Assembly: GCA_003255025.1 (NCBI GenBank)
Contig: QANY01008599.1
Coordinates: 601,737 to 665,736 of the forward strand
Direction of reading: 5' to 3'
DNA: 64,000 nt
DNA from: Datisca glomerata
Taxonomy: Eukaryota; Streptophyta; Magnoliopsida; Cucurbitales; Datiscaceae
The translations under genes and the position numbers were made by a program. How positions within the stretch are numbered: position 1 is the first letter of the stretch; every line of letters starts with the position of its first letter. Positions 22,961 to 34,400 of this stretch are shown here, in pieces. Under the pieces are notes generated by a model that was given only the letters and a program-made list of their open reading frames with translations, searched no databases and was not told the DNA's origin.

Positions 22961-23715
22961 ATCCCTAACCCGTAAACAGTAAAAAAAAATCTAAATGACT
23001 GTGGGGTAGCCCACAATCATCAGGCATAGGCTGTGGGCGAAGCCCACAACCATTAAGGATTAGCAAGTAGATTGTTTTTATTTTTTTTATTTTTTTTGGG
23101 TTATAATAATTTCAAAACAAATTTTAAAGATTATCAAATAGATTGTTTTGATTATTTTCAGTTTGTTTTTGGTTAAAATAATTTCAAAATATCGTAAAAT
23201 TAAACACAGAACAATTTTAAATTCGAACATTAGTATATTATATATATATTTTAAGATAAATTAGTTAAAACAATATGTCGCTAAAGTGATATCTCTTGTG
23301 AAATTTGTTTGTCTTGAAATATAAAAGGTTATGTGTGCGTGTAACTTATGTGAATATTTATCGGCCCAAAGGAAGATAATTATTTGACAGATTACATGTT
23401 TCTGTAGTAATAAATACATGATGATTATTCAATTTTTACATGTGAACAATAAATCGACCCAAATGAAGATTTCTTGTTTGACATGTTATTTATCATCAGT
23501 GTTTAATTATTACACCAAAACATCACTTACAAGTTAATATTTTTGGCCAAAGTCATAATATTAACGGAGTGCCCGGTGTCTTGAGATGGGTTATTTGTCA
23601 CTATTGTTTGAGTTATTATTGTTATTCAGAATTTATGTGAGCTTATATTATTTATTGTTCTCTGTTCAGCTATTACTTCTGCTAGTATCACGGCCAACAT
23701 CAATTCAATTCCAGT

Positions 23716-24447
23716 TTTGAATGGCTCGAACTTCAAGTCCTAAAAAGATAATCTCTTGATAGTTCTTGGAGCCATGGATCTCGATTTTGCGTTAAGAACT
23801 GATTTTCCTATACCTCTTACGGAAAAGAGTACTTCTGATGATAAGAGGGAGATGGAAAGGTGGAAGAGATCAAATCACATGTGTATGTTGATAATGAAGA
23901 AGGCCATTCCAGAAGCATTCAGGAGCACTATATCAGAAAAGATAACTACAGCTAAGGATTTTCTTCTAAACGTTGAAAAGATGGTTGTTAAGAACGAAAA
24001 TGCAGAAATTGATACGCTCTTGTCAGAATTAATTTCGAAAAGGTATAAAGGTAAAGGTAATATCAGGGAATACATTTTGGAAATGTCTCACATTGTTTCA
24101 AGGTTAAAAGCACTGAGGCTTGAACTCTCTGAGGACTTACTTGTGTATTTAGCCAGTTTAAGGTGACCTATACTTTTCAGAAAGAGACTTGATCTCTGAA
24201 TGAACTCATCTCACACTGTGTTCAGGAAGAGGAAAGAGTGAAACATGATAAGACACAAAGTGCTTACCTGGCCTCTACCTCTAAGGATAAGGGCAAGGGA
24301 AAGAAAAGGAAAAAGGATAATGAAGCTGCAGATACAGCACCGCATAAGAAACAACAAAAGAAACCGGTAAACTCAGAAGGTAGTGGTTGTTTCTTCTGTG
24401 GAGCTGAAGGGCATAGGAAGAAGCAATGCACCAACTATCAGGCTTAG
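23716..24447 (+). pseudogene. Copia gag with CCHC zinc knuckle
   Basis: The translation NGSNFKS*KDNLLIVLG then MDLDFALRTDFP is the usual N-terminus of this copia gag type; the stop replaces the Trp of the FKSWK motif. The frame 23756-24166 is open over 136 codons through FLLNVEKMVVKNE and YILEMSHIVSRLKAL. After one stop and a shift, a Lys-rich linker and the zinc knuckle CFFCGAEGHRKKQC (CX2CX4HX4C) follow at about 24390-24431. Gag forms the virus-like particle and packages element RNA. Confidence 0.85.
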
Positions 24448-24509
24448 CGTGCTAAGAAATGCATGCTTTTTAATTTGGTTTGTTTTGAGGTTAATTTAAG
24501 TTTGGTTCC

Positions 24510-25030
24510 TAGACACACGTGGTGGATAGATTTTGGTGTAACAACTCACATTAGTGTGTCTATGTAGGATTGCCTCAATTATCGAAAGCCAAATGATGCT
24601 GAAAGATTCATCTACGTGGGTGATTGCAAGACGGCTAAGGTTGAAGAAATAGGAAAAATTTAGATTATTGTTAAAAACTTGGATCTTGATGAAACTTTTA
24701 TTGTACCATCATTTAGACAAAATTTGATTTATATTTCTGTTTCAAACAAAGCTGGTTATGTTTGTTCTTTTGGAAATGGGAAATTTGGTTTGTTTCATGA
24801 CTTAATTTCAGTTGGTTCCGATTTTTTATCAGGATATGATAATCTTTATTTACTTAAAACAATTACTTCATTTAAAGAATCTCTGCAATTAAGTACACGA
24901 GGTACTAAAAAAATTAACCGGTGCAAATTCAGGTACGTTATGGCACAAGAGATTAGGTCACATCTCCAGACGGAGAATAGAGAGATTTGCGTCAGACGAA
25001 ATTCTCGGTCCCTTAGATTTCACAAATTTT
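24510..25030 (+). pseudogene. Copia protease and pre-integrase region
   Basis: WWIDFGVTTHIS near 24518-24553 matches the copia protease block WWxDSGATxHIS with the catalytic Asp kept but Ser-Gly changed to Phe-Gly. The frame 24679-25032 carries the VPSFRQNLIYIS and GYVCSFGNGK segments found between protease and integrase. Confidence 0.8.
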
Positions 25031-25089
25031 GACTTTTGTGTTAATTTCATAAAGGGAAAATAAACCGATAAAAGGAGATTTGAAGCTAA

Positions 25090-25700
25090 CAGGACTCAGG
25101 ACGTCTTAGAGCTTATTCATACAGATATTTGTGAAAAGTCACAGTCATTGAAAATCCATTCTCTTCGGTGGCTTGGAATGATCAACAATATTTTATAACG
25201 TTCATAGACGATTATTCTAGATATTACTACATATATCTCATTCATGAAAAGTCACAGTCATTGAACATGTTCAAAAATTTTAAGGCTAAAGTTGAGAATT
25301 GACTCAACAAAAGGATTAAAAACGTCAGATCTGACTGTGGTGGTGAGTACTATAGCAGATATGATGGTTCAGGCGAACAACATCCACGACCGTTTGCTAA
25401 ATTCCTAGAGGAATGTGGTGTCGTCCCACAGTACACTATGCCGGGTTCACCCACTATGAATGGTGTTGCTGAAAGATGAAACAGAACGCTTAAGGACATG
25501 GTCATGAGTATGATTAGTCATTCGACCTTACCAAAATCACTCTAGGGTGAAACACTTAAGCCCGCAACATATATCCTTAACAGAGTTCCAACAAAAGCGA
25601 TTTCCAAAACCCTCTATGAGTTTTGGACCGGCAAGAAAGTCTAAGGCATTTGCACATTTGGGGATGTCCAGCTGAGACAAGACCATATAAGCCTAATGAA
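25090..25700 (+). pseudogene. Copia integrase, disrupted
   Basis: The core is recognisable as VRSDCGGEY (second catalytic Asp), EECGVVPQYT, then GSPTMNGVAE (third catalytic Glu). KDMVMSMISHSTLP and ATYILNRVPTKA follow. The N-terminal HHCC zinc-binding part and first catalytic Asp region are scrambled by stops and frameshifts. Confidence 0.8.
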
Positions 25701-26089
25701 AAGAAATTGGACTTCCGGAAAGTGAGTTGTTATTTTGTTGGATACTCTGAAAGATCCATGGAGTACAAGTTTTATGATCCCACTTGAGGATTCCGAGTTT
25801 ACAGGGGGAGATACGGTTTAGGATTTTATCTTTCAAGAGAAATATGTTGATATTCTCACATGTGTTATTAGCATTGATTAGGACTGTGTCCCTGACATTG
25901 CTCATGACACAACACATCAAGATAATATCTGAGAACCTCCCATTCAAGATATTGTTCCGAAAGAACAAACTCTAGCACCTCAAGAACCTATGCCATTAAG
26001 AAGTCCACTAGAGAGAGAGAAGAAGTGCAGTGTCAGATGATTACATTGTATCTCTCCAAGAGCATGAGGTTGACATTGGTGTAATGGAA

Positions 26090-26810
26090 GATAATCCGAT
26101 TCAAGCCATGGAAAGCTCTAACTCTCAAAAGTTGATCGATGCCATGAATGAGAAAATTAAGTCCATGAAGGAAAATGACATGTGAGGTCTTGTTCCATTA
26201 CCAGAAGGTGTGAAACCCATTGGTTGCAAATGAATTTTTACTACCAAGAGGGATTCAAAAGGTAATGTGGAAAAATACAAAGCTCGTCTTGTCACAAAGG
26301 GCTTTACACAGAAAGAAGGGATTGACTATAAATAGAGTTTCTCTCCAGTTTCTACGAAAGACTCTTTCAAGATTATAATGGCATTAGTAGCGCATTTCAA
26401 TCTTGAGCTGCATCAGATGGATGTAAAGACAACGTTTCTCAATGGTGACATTGAAGAGACGATATATATGGTGCAACCAGAAAATCTTGTGTCGGGAGAC
26501 CCAAAGAATATGGTTTGCAAACTTCAGAAATTCATCTATGGACTCAAGCAGGCATCTCGACAATGATATTTCAAATTTCATCAAGTGATCATCTCGTTCA
26601 GTTTTGAGATGAATTTAATCGATGATTGTATATACCATAAGTTTTATGGGAGCAAACATATTTTTCTGGTTTTATATGTGAATGACATTTTGCTTGACAG
26701 CAACGATATAGGCTTAAGAATTTTGAGATGAAAGATCTTGGTGAAGCTTCTTTTATTTTAAGAATCCAAATACATCGAGATCGTTCTTAGGGTATTCTAG
26801 AATTATCACA
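26090..26810 (+). pseudogene. Copia reverse transcriptase, disrupted
   Basis: Motifs in order: IKSMKENDM, LVPLPEGVKPIGCK, KYKARLVTKGFTQKEGIDY, HQMDVKTTFLNGD, IYGLKQASRQ and LYVNDILL. The catalytic box YVDD is changed to YVND. A stop follows IDYK (normally ET or NE). Confidence 0.85.
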
Positions 26811-26839
26811 AAAGAGCTATATCAAAAAGGTCCTTAAAA

Positions 26840-27650
26840 GATATGGCGTGCAAGACTATAAACCAGGTGATACCCTTGTAGCTAAGGGAGACAAGTTTGG
26901 TCTCAATCAGTACCCTAAAAATGATTTTGAGGAAAATGAAATGCAGAAAATTCTCTATGCCTCGGTAGTGAGGAGTCTAATGTATGCTCAAGTTTGTATA
27001 CGGCCTGATATTGCGTATGTGACTGGGATGTTGGGAAGATACTTAAGCAATCCAGGCATAGACCATTAGAAAGCAGCTAAACGGGTCTTGCGGTACTTAT
27101 AGAGAACAAAAGATTACATACTTACATTTCAGAAGTTAGATCAGATTGAGATCGTTGGATATACTGACTCCGATTTTGCTGGATGCCAAGATAGTATGAA
27201 ATCTACGTCGGGCTATATTTTTCTGCTTGTTGGAGGTGCTGTCTCCTGGAAGAGTGCTAAATAGTTTCTTATAGCCTCTTCTACTATGGTAGTAGAGTTC
27301 ATGGCATGTTATGAGGCGTACAATCATGGAATATGGTTGTGAAATTTTGTCACGGGGGTGTGCATAGTGGACAGTATTCAGAAACCACTAAAGATATTTT
27401 ATGACAATAAATCAGCAGTTCTTTATTCTAATAACAACAGGAGCTTGACAAAGTCAAAGTTCATAGACATCAAGTTCCTGGTTGTTAAAGAAAGAGTTCA
27501 GAGTAGACAGTTGTCCATAGAGCACATTGTAACAAACTTCATGATTGAGGATCCGCTTACCAAGGGATTACCACCTAAGGTGTTTCATGAGCACACTGCT
27601 CATATCAGTTGGGGATATTCAGTTATAGTGAGAGTTTGTATTTTATTTTA
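26840..27650 (+). pseudogene. Copia RNase H, disrupted
   Basis: RRYG-like start, then SLMYAQVCIRPDIAYVTG and GRYLSNPG. GYTDSDFAGCQDSMKSTSGY (catalytic DSD), FYDNKSAVLYSNNN and EHIVTNFMIEDPLTKGLPP are all in place with a few stops between them. The coding region ends about 420 bases before the 3' LTR. Confidence 0.85.
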
Positions 27651-28057
27651 AAAATGCTCTTTTTTTTCATATAGACATATTTTTCAGTCATTTTGGTTTA
27701 TGGATATTTTAAGGTTATTTTCTGCAGAAATAAAGTTCTTGCTATTCACACTCTGATTTATGTATGGTTTGATCTCACTACGGTTTACGGAGGACCAGTT
27801 GGAAATAGGCATGTTAAGATCACATTACATGAAAATTTCATGCTACACATCCACATCACCACGTCATTCAATTGTATTGATATACGTGACCATTGATGAG
27901 TTGAGTTACGATTGATGTAATAGAGGCCGCTTTGATCCAATGTCGGTGTGATTGATGGACCAGATTGGTTATAGATACATTTCAGTAATGACAGCAAAGT
28001 TGAACGCGTTCAGTTATTTTTGGCAAAACATAATTATAAGATTTGACACATAGTCCA

Positions 28058-28066
28058 AGTGGGAGA
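28058..28066 (+). other. Polypurine tract
   Basis: AAGTGGGAG(A) immediately before the TGTTGG start of the 3' LTR, the usual plus-strand priming site of plant copia elements. Confidence 0.85.
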
Positions 28067-28067
28067 T

Positions 28068-28572
28068 TGTTGGATCATTAATCCAACATTTGACTTATGT
28101 GTAAAATAATTATGTGTTGCAGACTGTCAAATAAAGTTACACCCAATTAAAAGTGATCTACTAAGGTTTAGATAATTGGGGTTTTAATCTATCTGATAGG
28201 TTGTGGACATTTTAATGTGTAGAAACTTAAGGGTAATTTCAATTTTTATGATGTGCTAAAATAAGAATATTAAAAGATGAATTATCTATAAGTGGTTATG
28301 ATCCCTAGGTCACACGAATATTAAAACCTTTTTATTCTCCCTAATATATCATCGTTAGAGAGAAAACTGAGAGGTTTTATCAAAAGGGACTCTCAGATAG
28401 ATAATCGTGTAGGTCTGGAAGGCCAACCGCTCGGCTCTAAACAGCAATCCATCGTCATGGATTTAGGTACGCTTCCGCTCTATAATTATTTTGATTCTTG
28501 ATGTATTCAATATGGGATCTTGAATTTTATTGAGATACGGTTTATACCGAAATGATTTTGAATCTAATAACA
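28068..28572 (+). repeat. 3' LTR of the plus-strand copia element
   Basis: Starts TGTTGGATCATTAATCCAAC and ends TAATAACA; partner of 22010-22512. Confidence 0.9.
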
Positions 28573-29774
28573 TATGCTTAGCACGAGGTACTTACATTTT
28601 CTTATCTGTTATAACATTCCCAACTCTACTTAACTTATAACTTAGTTCTATAATAAATCAACCTCATATATCTCGTAAGATCCCATTACCCTTCTATTAG
28701 TTCATTTGAAACAAACGTCACGACCATACTATATTTAACTGAAGGATATACAGTTCATACTAATGGCTACATGAAACTTCATAACATTGAAGAGGCAACA
28801 ACTAAGTCTAAGTTCTATATACATGAACAAGTAATATTTTGATGCCGAATTTCAACATCATTATTTGATTAGCGTGTTTTATGTGTATAGTAATATTAAA
28901 ATATGTTGAAATATGCCTATTGTATTGTATAGTATAAATCGTTAGGTTAATGTATTTCACCATTTTAAGAAAAAAAAAGTAGGCTAAAAACTGTTTCGTT
29001 TGAGCTCTATAGTCGTCTAGCTAGTCATACGGAAAACCGTAGATAATTCTTTCTACTTCCTATCAGTGTAAATAATCAAGTAAAGTTTTTGCTATCTTAG
29101 ATAGCTCTTAAAAGAATATCCTGAACAATAATTTTAGATCAATCAAGTCTTATACTAAGTTTTATTTGGTTAAAAGATATATCAATAATTTACTAGTTGT
29201 TTTCATACGTATTATCATAATTTTATCAATTAATTAATAAATGATTGATACAATATTTGATCTACAATTTAATCAGTGTAAAATTAATATATATATCTAA
29301 AATAACTGAATCTATTGAGAATTTATAAATGTCATATGCAATTGTTATCATTTTGACCATCTACATATAGTATGGATAATTTTTATTTTTTCGACCGTGG
29401 AGAAGCTTGTTGCTACATACTATAGGTTTAGAAAACTGTAATAAACAAATGAAAAAAAGACAGAAATAATCTAAGGATTAAAACAAGACAATGAGACTTA
29501 ATCATAGGAGAAACATGTTTTTGGTGTTCTCTGAGAAAGAGGCGGCGACTCCGCATTAGGCACTACTACTTATAAGCCCTATTTTAAGCCTTGATTTAAT
29601 CCCAACTTTTCATAGCATCACCACTAATAAAATTTTAACCTTATTATCCATATTAAACTATTGGTGGATCAGAATTCAAGGACTTATATACATGAATGAA
29701 CACGGTCTTTTCCGAGAGAGAATGATAAGAGTGACCCCAAGACAAAGTTGGGAGGGTAAAAAACGTAAAAGCGA
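28573..29774. other. AT-rich intergenic DNA, no gene seen
   Basis: No family signatures on either strand. A small GC patch AGAGGCGGCGACTCCGCA lies near 29540-29558. Confidence 0.4.
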
Positions 29775-29846
29775 GGGGCATTCCGAGAATTGAACTCGGG
29801 ACCTCTCGCACCCTAAGCGAGAATCATGCCACTAGACCAAATGCCC
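29775..29846 (-). tRNA. tRNA-Pro (anticodon AGG)
   Basis: The minus strand folds into a standard cloverleaf of 72 bases without CCA: acceptor stem GGGCATT with AATGCCC, discriminator C. The anticodon stem-loop is CTCGC-TTAGGGT-GCGAG, giving AGG (complement of 29812-29814). The T-arm is CCGAG-TTCAATT-CTCGG, and the D-loop contains TAGTGG. No intron. The internal A box (TGGTCTAGTGG) and B box (GGTCCCGAGTTCAATTC-like) for RNA polymerase III are intact, so it is probably functional. Confidence 0.95.
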
Positions 29847-30298
29847 TGTGTTGTGAGACTTTCCAATGCACTTCTAAAACAACTATTAAAAGCTATTTGT
29901 CAAATGACTTATTTTATTTTATATATGCCGTGAAGTGTGGATCTTAAAAATTCGACTAAAATTAAAAATAACAGAAGTATAAGAATCAAAGTAAAATTAA
30001 ATAGCTAAAATAACAAAACTCATTGTTTTTATTATTTTCTTCTGACATATATTAAAAATTGTAGCCAAAATAGCAAATTATAGCTATATTTATAATTAAC
30101 AAATTCTAAGAATCAAATTCTAGCTATATTTAATTTTTTATCTACTTCTTCTGAGAATAGCCCTAAGGGGTTGTGAGGTTTTTATCTACACTAGGTACCT
30201 GGCATGTGCAAAGCACATGCTCGGTTGCAATAGTATGTCTAACTCCAGTAATAACGTAACAGGAGCGAAGGAAAATTATCATCATAGTTCTTAACAAA
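29847..30298. other. AT-rich spacer
   Basis: Nothing recognisable apart from poor A/T-rich sequence. Confidence 0.4.
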
Positions 30299-30709
30299 TT
30301 ACGCAAAGATGTATAATAATAAATATTTCATAATATTTGTATATATTATACAAGTTAATATAAAAATTTTAGTTTCATCCTGACATATTTGAAATTTTAA
30401 ATTAAGAAGAGAAGTAACTATAAAAATACAAGAATTTAAGTTTTTCAAAGTAAATGAACTTATGAGAACTTTGGTAGTCAGAGATCTTGAGGGAGCTCTT
30501 ATAGAGAGAATTTCAAGAGCTACTCGAGCAGCAGAATGCTCTGCTTGTCTTAGGGTTGAGTGATAGAATGAGCATTTAAAAATTTCACAATTGAAATTAC
30601 CTATAACTTTGAACATCGGGTCATGATCTGGTCCTTTTTTAATAGATGCATACGATGACATATTGAACTTATTTATATGTGCTAGTTGTTGTTATTGATT
30701 CTTGTGCAT
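30299..30709 (-). pseudogene. Double-stranded RNA-binding (DRB2/3/5-like) gene remnant
   Basis: Reading on the minus strand from an ATG at 30709-30707, the product starts MHKNQ-stop-QQLAHINKF and continues through YASIKKGPDHDPMFKV, NFNCEIF and YHSTLRQAEHSAARVALEIL. This is the first double-stranded RNA-binding motif of plant DRB proteins (alpha-beta-beta-beta-alpha; usual form PxYxxIREGPDHAPRFKATVNFNGE). Codon 6 (normally Leu) is a stop, TAA. After SLTTKVL the intron donor appears as CTCATAAG where GT is expected (AT instead). The acceptor CAG before GATGAAAC (DET, the next conserved block) is still present about 100 bases on. The second dsRNA-binding motif is missing. Family members act with Dicer-like enzymes in small-RNA pathways; this copy cannot encode a full protein. 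Confidence 0.85.
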
Positions 30710-31267
30710 GATTGGATATAAAGAAAAAAGCATTAAGCATTAAAACTTTCAAAAAATGATTAAAAATCATGTATGTGTAAAAATCAATGAATAGAATGGA
30801 TAGCAAAGAAAAAATAATAAAAAATCAAGTAAATAAAGATCAAGTATTACAGAACTTAAATAATCAATACTATATAATACTGATAATAATTGTAATCAAA
30901 CACCAATTATAAATAAAATGTTACTCATCTAAAGCTTTATTCTTTCTTTTAGAGAGAGAGAGAGAGGATGTTTTTAGGAATTTATCTGACATGGAGTTTA
31001 CTTCTGTCTCTAACTCACAGTGAACAATTTTGAGATGGTAAAAGACAAGCACGTTAACACTTTCAACAAGAGATAGAAACACTCAAAATTTGAGGTACAT
31101 ATTAATTAAGAGATGTATTTATATACACAAAAACAGAGAAAAACAAAGTTTATACTATCATTTTCATCTTGATCGAACTTTGTATTTATGATCATAACCA
31201 TAGGAGGCCAGACTATGTCATGATCTTTCTTCTCATCTCTTAAACCTTTTCATTTTCCAAATGCCTC
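30710..31267. other. AT-rich DNA beside the DRB remnant
   Basis: Contains a short AG microsatellite (about 30950-30966). No gene seen. Confidence 0.4.
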
Positions 31268-31470
31268 ACTTGCTGGAATAACAGATGTTCACATTCGCCA
31301 CAATTCCTCATTCAAAAGCTCTGCTAGCTCTCTGTAAAGTTTCACCATCTGTACCATTCAATGGAACCCGGACCACCTTGGCATGCTGGATAGTGTCACT
31401 GCCTTGTAGATTCACTAATCTCTTCAACAGTCAAAGTGTCCAAAATCTGAAAGAATTTCTTGAGTAGTTT
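31268..31470 (-). pseudogene. Possible broken coding fragment, family unknown
   Basis: On the minus strand this GC-richer block reads ILDTLTVEEISESTRQ, then after a one-base shift DTIQHAKVVRVPLNGTDGE, then TLQRASRAFE and a stop, with AG-like boundaries around it. The composition differs from the flanking AT-rich DNA, which suggests an old exon, but no family was recognised. Confidence 0.25.
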
Positions 31471-34400
31471 ACTCTTTTTGCGAGCCTCAAAACTATTACA
31501 TATATTGTACAATAGCAAAACATAGAAAAGTATCGATTTCTTTTCTATTTATATGATATATACACTCAAAAAATACAAAAAATACGTATACAATAACATT
31601 AATCCTATAATACAAACAATTTACATATATTTACTATAACAAACTTTAAATATAGTTATTATAGTCATGTGGAGGATGACGAGCGTCCTCTGTCTACATT
31701 AACGGTAGAAATATCTGTCGGACATGTTGATGCAGATGGCTCACCACGTGAAGAACTGTCCAAATTGTCAGATATTCTGATGATATTATATTTAACATTT
31801 CCCTGCTCATATCTTCGACATTTATCAGGAGATAAATATATCAAAATACATAATACGAACTTAAGTCCTACAAAATCAAAATAAATCAAAATAACTAATA
31901 TCAAAATAGAAAATCAATATAAGAATTTGATCATCATTCAAAAATATATTAAACTATCATTAGAAACATAGACAAATGAACATGGAATCATACACTGATT
32001 TATAGTTGAAGAAGAATCTAAAGCATCGAACGGGAAAAAAAAATATAAGCTAAGAGATTCTAAATTAGGAAGAAGATCTATATACTTCAAATAGAACACC
32101 TCAAAGCTCGGTCAATTCCTAAAAATAAAAGAAATACATAAAATCAATGAGACAACACAATCAAATTTTAATATTAAAAAATCGACAACACAGTTGTAAG
32201 TGTAACTATCTGCTTAAGTACTTCCTGTCTAACTATCTGTCCTATGAACGTATAAAAAATCAAATACTGTTAATGTCCTAGTTGGTTGGAAAAAATCCTT
32301 GACAATTCTATTACTACAAAAACTATCATTGTTACTAAAGATTTCTTTTACTGTGACTAATAATTTCAACACTTTTATTTGAATATTTCGATTAAAAAAG
32401 AAAGAGATTAGGAACGTGAAGATGGCGTTTTGAGAATAAAATATTTCGATTAAAAAAGAAAGAGATTAGGAACGTGAAGATGCGATTTTGACTCTCGCCA
32501 TCCGCCAGTTAGTAATAATATTAATAATATTATTTAATAGGATAAATGCATTAATAATATTAAAACAAAATGGTAACAATAATATTATTTTCATACAATT
32601 ACAACAGCTAACAACGAAACAAATAGCCTATAAGCAAGGCTTAATATCTCCAGACTCAAAACACAGAATCGCAAACATCTGTCATGTCATATCATTTAGC
32701 TTTATAATCCAAAAGGTAATATCATTGTTGTTTTGAACCAAAAGGAGAAGAAACAAATAAAGATGGCTAAAATAAAAACAATGGAGCTTCTCTCAATTTT
32801 TTTCTTAGGGTAAAATTCATAGTAAGTAAAATACATAAGAATAGTGATATCCAGCCTACAATACATCACATAATATTCTTCAGCCTCCTCCGTTTCTGTC
32901 AAGCACATTCCCAAAGATAGTGATTGGACATGACCATAAGATGCCTCTCCATGCCTGTATTTGAAGACCCCAAAATTTTTATGATGATAGGACAAATCAT
33001 GATAAAAAATAGAACTGAATATGTTTTAACATCAAACAAATGATCATAAAAAATTGATATAACATACTTTGGATATGGTAAGATCAGGTTAAATGTGGTC
33101 TATGCCTTGTAAGCCTTTACAAGGTCTAACCCATGCCATGTTTCTTTCTTCTCTTATTCTTTATTTGGGTTTATCCTTATTGCCATCCTCTGTTTCTCTC
33201 TCCTCATTCTTCCCTTCTTTCTTTGACTTAACTTCTGGGCCGATTGAAAATATCAATTTGTCATCAATTTCTCAATTTGCTCACAACATTCACAGAGTGA
33301 ATTGTCCAAATTAATCAGCTTCTTCTCTTTCATATTAATTGGAATGGAATCAATCCCTACAGAAATATGTAACATCAAAATATTAGGCTAAAAAGAAACA
33401 AAATATATGAAATGAATAAGACAACATGCGCAAATCTCTGTATTAAAAAATTGGAAATTTTTTTAAGCAACTATTAAGGGGAAGCAAAAAGGGGAAGAAA
33501 CTCTCCCTAGATACCAAGCAAAGAAGCTAACGAAGTGGAAAGCTTAAAAAAAAAGTTTGAGAAGTAATACATCAAACACAAAAAAAGAATTGAAACACAA
33601 TAGTAAGAAGAAGAAATGAGAAGAAATAGAAGCCATCACTAAGTAATGAGAATCCCAAATACTAGCTCTAATTACTCAAACAATTTTAACAGTTGAAACT
33701 CACAAAAGAATAGACAGCATAGAAAGCAACAACAACTAAGGTAGCTTAATTGAACAACACGGGCTGACATTCACAGAAATTAAGAAGATGAAATGTAAGC
33801 AGAACAAATAGACGAAAAAACAACACAAAATCATAAATTCACCCACCTTACCATTTTTTCAAAGATCACAGCAAAAACAAGATTACATAAGATTTTATTG
33901 ATAGACAACTAAAAGGAATTATATTCCAAAAAATTAATCTACCATTCTTAATAGAGTCAACACATATAGATAAAATTAGGGAAACACTAAATCAAGTAAA
34001 GACATTCACTCACTCATATTAAATCATCAGGTAGACAATCCTTCCCATATAACTAAAGAAACATCAACAACCAACAGCAAACAGTCTGTGAAGAAAAATT
34101 AGCATTAAACTCAACTTTTAGAATAACAAAACAGAGATAAAGATAAGGGTCACACCTAGAAAACTCACCTAGATTGCAAAATAAGGAAGCGGTTATTGAC
34201 AACTTGCAAATTTGAAATAGAAAAATCTTAAATTCAAAAAAAAAAGTTGATGAACCACATCAAACTTGGAAAAAAAATGAGGAAAAAATCTCAACGTCAG
34301 CAGGGAGTACTACCTGGCAAGAACAAAAGAAAAAACAAAATAAACATAGATTTAACAATATTTAACTCATTCAGATAAAGACCAATACCAAAGGCACACT

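Larger units (their letters stand above)
22010..28572 (+). mobile_element. Ty1/copia LTR retrotransposon, full length, degenerate
   Basis: Two LTRs of about 503-505 bases (22010-22512 and 28068-28572) enclose a complete but broken gag-pol in the copia order protease, integrase, RT, RNase H. A polypurine tract AAGTGGGAGA precedes the 3' LTR, which starts TGTTGG and ends ACA. A degenerate initiator-tRNA-Met site follows the 5' LTR. No clear target duplication is seen (AGTAA before, TATGC after), so flanks may have mutated or recombined. Many stops and small frameshifts mark an old copy. Confidence 0.9.

Noticed and set aside
22005..28577. Target-site duplication for the plus-strand copia element
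   Set aside because: AGTAA on the left and TATGC on the right do not match, so none is claimed.
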